The position numbers and the translations under genes were made by a program. A DNA stretch of 7,630 nucleotides, from contig SLNI01000173.1 in NCBI GenBank assembly GCA_007133115.1, positions 1-7,630 of the forward strand, written 5' to 3'. Of this stretch, positions 1-5,814 are shown piece after piece. Position 1 is the first letter of the stretch. Each line of letters starts with the position of its first letter. Below the pieces are notes generated by a model, which worked only from the letters and a program-made list of their open reading frames with translations, ran no database searches and had not been told where the DNA came from. The DNA comes from Thioalkalivibrio sp. GTDB lineage: Bacteria; Pseudomonadota; Gammaproteobacteria; Ectothiorhodospirales; Ectothiorhodospiraceae.

Positions 1-53
1 GCCATTCCAGAAGCGGCCAGCACAAACGCGGCCACCGCGACTACCTTCCACAT
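1..53 (-). CDS. Start of an exported or membrane protein, truncated by the window edge
   Basis: Only the first 17 codons and two further bases are present, reading MWKVVAVAAFVLAASGM. The ATG is preceded by a strong AGGAG six bases upstream, which makes this start convincing despite the short visible length. One early lysine followed by a hydrophobic, alanine-rich stretch looks like a Sec signal peptide; a lipoprotein signal is possible, but any lipobox cysteine would lie beyond the edge. The gene begins about 130 bases after the cbbR stop and is separated from it by a candidate terminator, so it is probably a separate transcription unit. Function cannot be assigned from this fragment. Confidence 0.6.
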   Translation of the reverse strand, partial: MWKVVAVAAFVLAASGM

Positions 54-59
54 ACCTTT

Positions 60-64
60 CTCCT
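60..64 (-). promoter_or_regulatory. Ribosome binding site (AGGAG) of the truncated left-edge gene
   Basis: AGGAG lies six bases before the ATG at 53. It is the best Shine-Dalgarno match next to a start in the left part of the window and is the main support for calling the truncated gene. Confidence 0.65.
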
Positions 65-117
65 CGCTTCCCGTTTGGGTTTCGTCGGCATACCCCTGGC
101 GCGACGGTTTCGTGTTT

Positions 118-184
118 GGCCGCGCCGGGACCGATCTTCGTATTCGTGCTGAGGATAGCAAAAGCCGGGCGTTGCGGCGCGGCC
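118..184. repeat. Perfect 10-bp inverted repeat with 47-bp spacer
   Basis: GGCCGCGCCG at 118-127 is the exact reverse complement of CGGCGCGGCC at 175-184. The repeat lies in the gap between the cbbR stop and the truncated left-edge gene. One arm is shared with the candidate terminator hairpin, so the two folds exclude each other. It may be a long-range RNA stem, an operator pair, or chance in GC-rich DNA. Confidence 0.5.
160..183 (-). terminator. Candidate intrinsic terminator after cbbR
   Basis: Read on the minus strand just after the cbbR stop, GCCGCGC, a six-base loop (CGCAAC) and GCCCGGC form a seven-position stem with one C/C mismatch, followed by TTTT. The short U-tract and mismatch make it a weak example, but its position directly after the last gene of the run fits. 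The 5' arm also takes part in a longer perfect 10-bp inverted repeat (118-127 with 175-184). Confidence 0.45.
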
Positions 185-185
185 T

Positions 186-1199
186 TCAGCGGTTCAGATT
201 GTGTTCGAAGTCCCGCAGCATCTGATCGATGTGCGCGCGCACACGCGCTTCGTCCTGAATCGCGAAATCCAGGAAGGTCTGGGCCACGACGGAGAGCACC
301 TTGCGACGCGGATGCACGATGTTCCACTGGCGCAGAATCGGGAATTCGGCAACGTCGAGCAGCGTGATCGGGCCGCGTGCACCCTCGGCACTGAGCGTGT
401 GCAGCGACAGCACGGCGATCCCGAGTCCACCGATCACGGCCTGCTTGATGGCTTCGTTGCTGCCCAGCTCCATGCGTATGCGGGGTTGTATGCCCTGGCG
501 TTCGAACAGCTTCAGCGTGGCTTCGCGAATCCCCGAGCCGGCCTCGCGCATCAGGAAATATTCCCCGGCCAGGCGCTGCAAGGGAATGTTGCGTTGGCCC
601 GCGAGCGGATGATCGTGCCGGGCCATGACGACCAGCGGGTTCGGTGCAAAGGGATACACCTTGACGTCCGTCAATTGTTCCGGGACGTGACCGATGATGT
701 AGAGGTCGTCCTCGTTGCTCGCCAGGCGCGCCAGAACCCGGTCGTAGTTGTCGACCTCGAGGCAAAGCTCGATGTCCGGGTACTTGCGTGCAAATTCGCC
801 GAGGATGCTGGGCGCGAGATACTGGGCGGTGGTGATCGCGGCCAGCCGGAGCCGCCCGCGCTTGAGCCCCCGGAGATCCGCCAGCTTGATTTCGAGGTTG
901 GTCAGGGACCCCAGAATCTCCCGGCAGGCGTCGTAGAGCTCGCGGCCCACTTCGGTGGGAAAGGCTTTCCGACCCACCTGTTCGAACAGGGGGAGTCCCA
1001 CCGCATCCGAAAGCTTCTTGATCTGGATCGAAACAGTGGGCTGCGTCAGGTACAACTCTTCTGCCGCGCGGGTGAAGCTGCCCAGGCGAACGATGGCCTC
1101 GAAGACCTGCAATTGCCGAAGCGTGGCATGCCGGATCAGGTGTCCCGGCAGCTCGGACTTGAGCATGATCTGGGGCAGGCCGGTGTCTTTCGGGCTCAT
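186..1199 (-). CDS. cbbR: LysR-type transcriptional regulator, probable CbbR
   Basis: Predicted cytoplasmic DNA-binding regulator of 337 residues, slightly longer than the common 300-330 of the family. An N-terminal winged helix-turn-helix spans about residues 25-85, with the recognition region SFTRAAEELYLTQPTVSIQI (41-60) typical of LysR proteins. A periplasmic-binding-protein-like effector domain follows; the segment ITTAQYLAPSILGEF near 122-136 resembles CbbR proteins, which sense metabolites of the Calvin cycle and activate cbb operons. The extra N-terminal residues could mean that translation starts at Met12 (ATG at 1166), but neither start has a good Shine-Dalgarno sequence. The gene follows the PII-like gene by 61 bp on the same strand, so it may be co-transcribed with the CO2-concentrating genes. 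CbbR is usually divergent from the cbb operon it controls; that arrangement is not seen here. The LysR family is certain; the CbbR assignment rests on similarity and context. Confidence 0.85.
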   Translation of the reverse strand: MSPKDTGLPQIMLKSELPGHLIRHATLRQLQVFEAIVRLGSFTRAAEELYLTQPTVSIQIKKLSDAVGLPLFEQVGRKAFPTEVGRELYDACREILGSLTNLEIKLADLRGLKRGRLRLAAITTAQYLAPSILGEFARKYPDIELCLEVDNYDRVLARLASNEDDLYIIGHVPEQLTDVKVYPFAPNPLVVMARHDHPLAGQRNIPLQRLAGEYFLMREAGSGIREATLKLFERQGIQPRIRMELGSNEAIKQAVIGGLGIAVLSLHTLSAEGARGPITLLDVAEFPILRQWNIVHPRRKVLSVVAQTFLDFAIQDEARVRAHIDQMLRDFEHNLNR

Positions 1200-1260
1200 G
1201 GCTGGTTTCGCCTGGCCCGTGCGGAGCCCGCTAGACAGGGAATTCCGTGAGTGGGCGCGC

Positions 1261-1551
1261 TCAATTCTGCAGTTCGATCGGCACGGTATACATCAGGAGC
1301 CCATAGTCCTTTTCGTAGGCTCGTTGCAGACGCTCGACGATACGACCACAGAGCTGCGCATTGCCAATCACTTCGATGCGAATGTTGCCACCCTGTGTCC
1401 ATCGTCCGGCCCGGGTGCCATGGGTGCCTCGACCTCGCGCATCAGTGATCGTGTAGCCCTTGGCGCCGAGGTCGGTGATTTCATCGATCAGCGTGTCCTC
1501 GAGAACGGCTTCACTGATGATGACCAGCAGGGTCATGGGTTGCGTCGTCAT
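1261..1551 (-). CDS. PII-like signalling protein of the SbtB/CPII type
   Basis: A 96-residue protein with the ferredoxin-like PII fold pattern: LLVIISEAVLEDTLIDEI, then GAKGYTITDARGRG (29-42), a short T-loop region (about 43-56), IRIEVI, and a final helix and strand ending PIELQN. The GAKGYT segment and GRG stretch match SbtB and the carboxysome-associated CPII of Thiomonas, which bind adenine nucleotides; CPII is also reported to respond to bicarbonate. The expected role is to gate the adjacent transporter SbtA according to adenylate state. The C-terminal cysteine loop (CGPxGC type) of cyanobacterial SbtB is absent. I chose the ATG at 1551, five bases after the sbtA stop, with GGAG ten bases upstream. 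An in-frame ATG at 1593 would add 14 residues and overlap sbtA, and fits the family less well. Tight spacing implies co-translation with sbtA. Confidence 0.85.
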   Translation of the reverse strand: MTTQPMTLLVIISEAVLEDTLIDEITDLGAKGYTITDARGRGTHGTRAGRWTQGGNIRIEVIGNAQLCGRIVERLQRAYEKDYGLLMYTVPIELQN

Positions 1552-1556
1552 GTCGT

Positions 1557-2501
1557 TCACGCTCCAAGTCCATGGATGAATCGGGCCATCCATAAGTAAA
1601 CCGGTATTCCAATAAAGATGTTGAACGGGAAGGTCATGCCGAGTGCGGCACCGATGGATAGCGCGGGGTTGGCCTCCGGTACCGCGATGCGCATGGCCGC
1701 CGGGGCAGCGATGTAGGATGCACTCGCGTATAGCGTGGCCAGCAGCATGGTGCCGCCGAGAGACAGACCCAGCGCCCAGCCGAGCAGGGTGCCGAGAATC
1801 GCGGAAAGCAGAGGCGTGACCACTGCGAAGGTCACCAGGAACGCCCCGTAGGCACGCAGGCCTGCGATGCGGCCGGCGGCGACCAGTCCCATCTCGAGAA
1901 GGAACAGCGCGAGGATGCCCTTGAAGAGGTCGAAGAACAGGATATCGAGCGGCTTGATGCCCTCACTTCCGGCGATGAAACCGATCATCAGGCCACCGGC
2001 CAGCAAGAGGATGCTTTTACCGAAGAGCACTTCATGGAGCAGCTTGCCCCAGCGCACACTGCCAACGCCGTGACGCGCCAGTATCACGCCGATCACCAGT
2101 GCCGGGATCTCGAGCAGGACCAGAAAAACGATCATGTAGCCTTCGAAGTCGATCTCCTCCTGTGCCAGCAGTGCGATGGCCACCGAGAACGTGACCACGC
2201 TGACCGATCCATAGTGGGCTGCAATGGATGCGGAGTCGGCGCGTGTCATGTGGCCCAGCAACCGGAGCACGGGGAAGGCGAGGAGCGGAATCAGCGAACC
2301 CACGGCGAGGATGAGCAGGGACGGTACGAGCAGTTCCAGCAACTCGAACTCGGCCAGTTTCACGCCGCCCTGCAGGCCGATGGCTAGCAGGAGAAAGATC
2401 GATAGCGCCTCGTAGATCGCCGAGGGGATTTTCAGGTCGGAACGGACCAGGCCCGCGAATACACCCAGCAGGAAGAACAGCACCACAGGTTCAAAATGCA
2501 T
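1557..2501 (-). CDS. sbtA: SbtA-family sodium-dependent bicarbonate transporter
   Basis: Inner-membrane protein of 314 residues belonging to the SbtA (formerly DUF897) family, predicted to import bicarbonate with sodium to feed carboxysomes. The sequence is almost entirely hydrophobic helices. Family signatures are visible in both inverted-repeat halves: SIAAHYGSVSVVTF (92-105) and SASYIAAPAAMR (260-271). The pair FLLLAIGLQGGVKL (36-49) and LFLLEMGLVAAGRI (199-212) shows the internal pseudo-repeat. The cytosolic loop between halves (about 143-162) is short, and the protein is roughly 60 residues smaller than Synechocystis SbtA. I chose the ATG at 2501, with a modest GGAA six bases upstream; the open frame extends to a TTG at 2582, but those 27 residues are proline/serine-rich and unlike the family. 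Transport specificity is inferred from family and from the PII-like gene directly behind it. Confidence 0.88.
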   Translation of the reverse strand: MHFEPVVLFFLLGVFAGLVRSDLKIPSAIYEALSIFLLLAIGLQGGVKLAEFELLELLVPSLLILAVGSLIPLLAFPVLRLLGHMTRADSASIAAHYGSVSVVTFSVAIALLAQEEIDFEGYMIVFLVLLEIPALVIGVILARHGVGSVRWGKLLHEVLFGKSILLLAGGLMIGFIAGSEGIKPLDILFFDLFKGILALFLLEMGLVAAGRIAGLRAYGAFLVTFAVVTPLLSAILGTLLGWALGLSLGGTMLLATLYASASYIAAPAAMRIAVPEANPALSIGAALGMTFPFNIFIGIPVYLWMARFIHGLGA

Positions 2502-2594
2502 GGCGGATTCCGAGGAGGGAGGTGGGGTTGCGGACGGCGCGCGGGCGGGGAACTGGCAGCGGGGAAGTACCCATGGTGCCAACGCGGTCCATGG
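2502..2594 (-). other. 93-bp gap between the protease gene and sbtA
   Basis: This is the longest gap inside the gene run. It is very GC-rich, and I see no convincing -10/-35 pair or terminator. CCATGGT occurs twice (2571-2577 and 2589-2595, the second touching the protease stop codon), 18 bp apart start to start. The gap could mark an internal promoter that lets sbtA and the PII-like gene be expressed separately, but nothing in the sequence proves this. Confidence 0.35.
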
Positions 2595-3419
2595 TCACTC
2601 GGCCCAGTGACCCAGGTAGGCATTCATCACCTCGATCACGGCCTGGGCCTTGATCACCAGCCCGAGGTCGATCATTTCCGAGCCCATCACCGTCGCGTAG
2701 GTATTCGCCGGGACAGGACCGGGTACCAGCTGGTTGGCTTCCTCGCGGAAGAACACGGCCGCAATTACGCCGGCGAAGAGGAATTTCCGACTCTGATTGG
2801 GGCGCAGCAGGTCCGGCTGATAGACGAATACGGGGCTGCCGCTGGACCCGGGGTACACGGCGGCGTCGATCAGAAATTCCGGGCGCCCCTCGAAATCCAG
2901 CGCGATGGGGGTTGCCGTGGTGCCACGCCGCAGGATCGGCATCAGGTTTACGTGGTCCCAGACGCCGCTGGGATAGCCCACGAACAGCACTTCCTCGAGC
3001 GCGTCCAGGGTGAGCAGGGTTGCGGCATCGGGTGCCAGCCGGCTGTCGATCACGTGGTAGTAGAGTTCGACGCCCTGGTCCCGGGCCGCCTGCTCCAGCG
3101 GGCGCATCGGGACGATCGCAAGGTCCACCTCGGGATCCGGGTGCAGGAACCACGCGTGGGGAAAGTCATCGATGTTGAGCTGAAAGCGCTTTCCGATCAG
3201 CGGTTGCCCGTTGTGTTTCTGCGTAAATACCAGGCCGCCTCGGCGGACACCGTCCACGAGATGGCGATTGGTGACGATGAAGGTATGGGTGCCGCGCCTG
3301 TGCGCATGGCTGACCACGAACGCGGTCCCCGACCCCTCGCTGCCATCCTCGAGGACAGTGTCCACGCGGATGGTGTTGAACAGCAGTTTTTTGCTGAGCG
3401 TGTTGATTTCCATTGGCAT
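2595..3419 (-). CDS. Cytosolic trypsin-like serine protease linked to cbbO
   Basis: A 274-residue protein with the trypsin-like (chymotrypsin-fold) arrangement. His53 lies in IVTNRHLV, Asp99 in PEVDLAIVPM, and Ser195 in the classic YPGSSGSPVF. The first strands read SGTAFVVS, as in HtrA and related bacterial trypsin-like peptidases. There is no signal peptide, no membrane segment and no PDZ domain, so it should act in the cytoplasm as a single-domain protease. The start ATG overlaps the cbbO stop (TGATG), which suggests translational coupling; a second ATG two codons later is also possible. The Shine-Dalgarno match is weak. The substrate is unknown. Context suggests a part in carboxysome or Rubisco-activase maintenance, for example trimming a shell or scaffold protein, but that is inference. 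The triad looks intact, so I expect activity and not a pseudoprotease. I know no standard gene name. Confidence 0.85.
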   Translation of the reverse strand: MPMEINTLSKKLLFNTIRVDTVLEDGSEGSGTAFVVSHAHRRGTHTFIVTNRHLVDGVRRGGLVFTQKHNGQPLIGKRFQLNIDDFPHAWFLHPDPEVDLAIVPMRPLEQAARDQGVELYYHVIDSRLAPDAATLLTLDALEEVLFVGYPSGVWDHVNLMPILRRGTTATPIALDFEGRPEFLIDAAVYPGSSGSPVFVYQPDLLRPNQSRKFLFAGVIAAVFFREEANQLVPGPVPANTYATVMGSEMIDLGLVIKAQAVIEVMNAYLGHWAE

Positions 3420-5773
3420 CAGCGCGTCAGCCCCATGTAGAGCATGGGCAGTTTCTCGGGCAGGCGCTCGACCTGGTCGAGGACCGTGAAATTGTTGGCC
3501 CCGAAGATGCGCGACACATACTGGTCCGCATGCGGGTCGAGCGACAGGGCGTAGGTGGACACGCCGTTGCGCGCGAGTTCCTCGACCGCCCGCTTGGCGT
3601 CGTGACGCAGGTATTGGGGATCGCGGGTGTCGTTGTCGGCCGGTTCGCCGTCGGTGATGATGAACAGGATTTTCTTGTTCTTGTGCTGCTGTCCCAGGTA
3701 TTCCCCGGCGTGACGCAGTGCGGCTCCCATTCGGGTCGAGTACGACCCTTCCATCCCGGCCAGGCGGGCCTTCACCAGGTCGTTGTAGGGCTGCTCGAAG
3801 TCCTTGAACCGGTAGTAGTGCACATCGTGCCGACCGTCCGAGCAGAAGCCGTGCAGCGCAAAGGGGTCGCCGATCCGGTCCAGCGCATCCGAGAGCAGCA
3901 CCGTGGCGGACCGGGTCAGGTCGATGATGCTGTAGTCCTGTCCGCGGACCTTGTCGTTGGCGGATTCGGACATGTCCAGAAGCACCATGACGGCGAGATC
4001 CCGGACGTTGCGCTTGTAGCGCATCATGATGCGGGTATCGGGTTGTTGTCCGGTACGGATGTCGACCATGGCGCGAATGGCGGCGTTGATGTCGAGTTCG
4101 TCACCATCTTCCTGGCGGCGCAGGCGCTGCATGCCCTGGGGAATCATCGATTCGATCAGGAACTTGAGCCGCGAGATCACGGGTTTGTGATCGACGATGA
4201 TCTTTTCAATGGTCTCCAGATCGCCGAGTTTGGGCTTACGTTCCAGCACCGTGACCCAACTCGGGCGCTCGAGCTGAATCTGGTAATCCCATTCGTGGTA
4301 GTGGAAGGGATCGGATACGGGCGTCTTGCCCTCCAGCTCGTTGATGGTCACGCCTTCCTGGTCGAGGTAGAACTCGGTCGGCAGCACCCAGATCTCCTGC
4401 GCGTCATCGCCGGCGAACTCGTAGTCGAGCGTGTGCACCATCTCCATCAGGCTGACGGTCTTGCGCACCTGCTTGGGCGCCCAGGTCGCCTCCAGAGCCG
4501 CGTCGAGGTCGTATTCCTCGGATTCCCAGACTGTACGGTTGTCGTCCCGGTAGATCGCCCGCAGCAGATCGGTGCGGGGATTGAACTCGGGCAGGGGCAG
4601 GGTGGCCAGGCTGTGCGACAGCTCGACGCCGATATTCCAGCTGACCTGATTGCTGGACAGGTCGTCCTGCGCGCGGAACAGCGCCACGCCCTGCTGCACC
4701 CAGGGGTGCGGGTCGCCGGGATCGAGCTCGAGTAAGGCGCGTGCGAGCCGGTTCAGCAGATCGCCGACGCTCTGCGGCGTGCCGTAATCGGCCGGCGGGT
4801 GCAGGGCAAGCCAGGAGGTGCGCATGTTGGGAAATTGTGCACAGGCCAATGCCTCCACTCGGGCGTCTTCCACGGCTTCGATGATGGCCATCTGCGCGAG
4901 GTCCAATGTCTCCATCGACAGCGGCTCGTGGGTGAATGCCAGGTGGGCTGCACAATGATTGGCGGCCGCGCGATACAGCTCGACACCGGGGACCACCGCA
5001 TTCTCGGGTGTTTCGTCACCCTGGGGACGGTAGTCGTCGTAGGCATCGGCGATGTGGATCACGTAGCGCTCGATATAGGGCTTCAGTCCCTCGCGGCTTT
5101 CGAAGTCCCCGGCGGTGGGACGCAGGAAGAAGTCCCGCCCCCACATTGCGCGCAGATAAATGTTGAGGCGGCGCTGAACGTCCACGAACAGCGTGCCCTT
5201 GCGTTCCGTCTGGAGGACCGAGAGCGCATCGGGGCTCTGCAGCGAAAAGTAACGGACCTGCCCTTCGAAGTCGGTCTTGTAGGCCTGCGCGCCCCAGTTG
5301 ACCCAGCGCCGGAACCCCCCCAGCGTGAGCTGGGTCAGCAGGCGGTCGAGGTTCTCCAGCATGGGGCGAAGACCGCGCGGTGCTTGCGCGAGCATGACCT
5401 GAAGCACGTTGAGATACGAACGGAACAGGCTCTCGTCGCCCAGCCGTTCGGCGGCAAGGGGAGCGGTGCCTACGATCAGCGTGAGAACCTGGCCCGAGGT
5501 TTTGGATGCCATGCTCAGCAGGAAGGTCACCATATCGGGCAGCGTGTTCTCGCCGATCGCCCGAGCCACTTGCGGCATTTCCTGAAGGTAGGTCACGACC
5601 AGTTCGTCGCTCCGGCCGAGGTGATGCAATGCCACCGCGCCCTTCAGGTAATTGTCCAGGCCCCGTGATGAAAACACGCGCGCGGCCTCGTGCCAGGCGC
5701 CTTCGAGCACATTCTGGGCATCGTTCGGGAGATCCTCGAGGATCTCCTTGTATTCTTCGAGATGTATGGCCAT
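3419..5773 (-). CDS. cbbO: CbbO, von Willebrand factor A subunit of Rubisco activase
   Basis: A 784-residue protein of the usual CbbO length. The C-terminal third is a von Willebrand factor A domain with a complete metal-ion-dependent adhesion site: DMSES (Asp600, Ser602, Ser604), Thr680 in YSTRMG and Asp708 in ITDGEP. The large N-terminal part is mostly helical and has no simple motif. In characterised systems one CbbO sits on a CbbQ hexamer and its VWA domain recruits Rubisco, so that ATP-driven remodelling releases inhibitory sugar phosphates. The gene follows cbbQ by 41 bp. The ATG at 5773 is the first usable start in frame, and no Shine-Dalgarno sequence precedes it; instead a GC-rich hairpin lies 13 bases upstream. 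The stop overlaps the start of the protease gene. The frame is intact with no sign of disruption. Confidence 0.93.
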   Translation of the reverse strand: MAIHLEEYKEILEDLPNDAQNVLEGAWHEAARVFSSRGLDNYLKGAVALHHLGRSDELVVTYLQEMPQVARAIGENTLPDMVTFLLSMASKTSGQVLTLIVGTAPLAAERLGDESLFRSYLNVLQVMLAQAPRGLRPMLENLDRLLTQLTLGGFRRWVNWGAQAYKTDFEGQVRYFSLQSPDALSVLQTERKGTLFVDVQRRLNIYLRAMWGRDFFLRPTAGDFESREGLKPYIERYVIHIADAYDDYRPQGDETPENAVVPGVELYRAAANHCAAHLAFTHEPLSMETLDLAQMAIIEAVEDARVEALACAQFPNMRTSWLALHPPADYGTPQSVGDLLNRLARALLELDPGDPHPWVQQGVALFRAQDDLSSNQVSWNIGVELSHSLATLPLPEFNPRTDLLRAIYRDDNRTVWESEEYDLDAALEATWAPKQVRKTVSLMEMVHTLDYEFAGDDAQEIWVLPTEFYLDQEGVTINELEGKTPVSDPFHYHEWDYQIQLERPSWVTVLERKPKLGDLETIEKIIVDHKPVISRLKFLIESMIPQGMQRLRRQEDGDELDINAAIRAMVDIRTGQQPDTRIMMRYKRNVRDLAVMVLLDMSESANDKVRGQDYSIIDLTRSATVLLSDALDRIGDPFALHGFCSDGRHDVHYYRFKDFEQPYNDLVKARLAGMEGSYSTRMGAALRHAGEYLGQQHKNKKILFIITDGEPADNDTRDPQYLRHDAKRAVEELARNGVSTYALSLDPHADQYVSRIFGANNFTVLDQVERLPEKLPMLYMGLTR

Positions 5774-5786
5774 GGCGTCGGTGTGC

Positions 5787-5805
5787 GCGCCGCCACAGGC
5801 GGCGC
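5787..5805 (-). promoter_or_regulatory. GC-rich hairpin between cbbQ and cbbO
   Basis: GCGCCGCC, a three-base loop and GGCGGCGC form a perfect 8-bp stem in the 41-bp gap. Outer bases (GTGC and GCAC) nearly extend it, with a two-base bulge. No T-tract follows on either strand, so it is not an ordinary intrinsic terminator. It covers the zone just upstream of the cbbO start, where no Shine-Dalgarno sequence is present. It could limit cbbO translation or protect mRNA ends to set the CbbQ:CbbO ratio. Confidence 0.55.
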
Positions 5806-5814
5806 ACGGTGACC

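Noticed and set aside
145..165. TGCT-N6-AGCA element after cbbR as a LysR binding site
   Set aside because: The half-sites are four bases long and the spacing gives T-N12-A, not T-N11-A; it also lies next to the terminator and not at a clear promoter.
1239..1246. GGAATTCC palindrome in the gap before cbbR
   Set aside because: An 8-bp palindrome alone is common by chance, and no promoter or LysR-type T-N11-A arrangement surrounds it.
201..1250. 349-codon open frame on the plus strand opposite cbbR
   Set aside because: It mirrors a clear LysR gene, has no family motif and no convincing ribosome binding site.
2502..2582. Upstream extension of sbtA from a TTG codon at 2582
   Set aside because: The added 27 residues are proline/serine-rich and unlike SbtA N-termini, and the ATG at 2501 begins exactly at the family-like first helix.
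2571..2595. Two CCATGGT copies as an operator before sbtA
   Set aside because: The copies are only seven bases, contain a palindrome that inflates apparent symmetry, and one overlaps the protease stop codon; too weak to claim a binding site.
2491..3153. 220-codon minus-strand open frame overlapping the protease gene
   Set aside because: It is an alternate frame of the same strand, rich in Arg, Gly and Pro as typical out-of-frame reads of GC-rich genes.
2496..3440. 314-codon plus-strand open frame opposite the protease gene
   Set aside because: The minus-strand frame carries the complete protease triad; this one is a low-complexity shadow with many Gly, His and Gln residues.
3413..4735. 440-codon open frame on the plus strand opposite cbbO
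   Set aside because: It is fully antisense to the cbbO coding sequence, its protein shows no recognisable domain, and long antisense open frames are expected in GC-rich genes.
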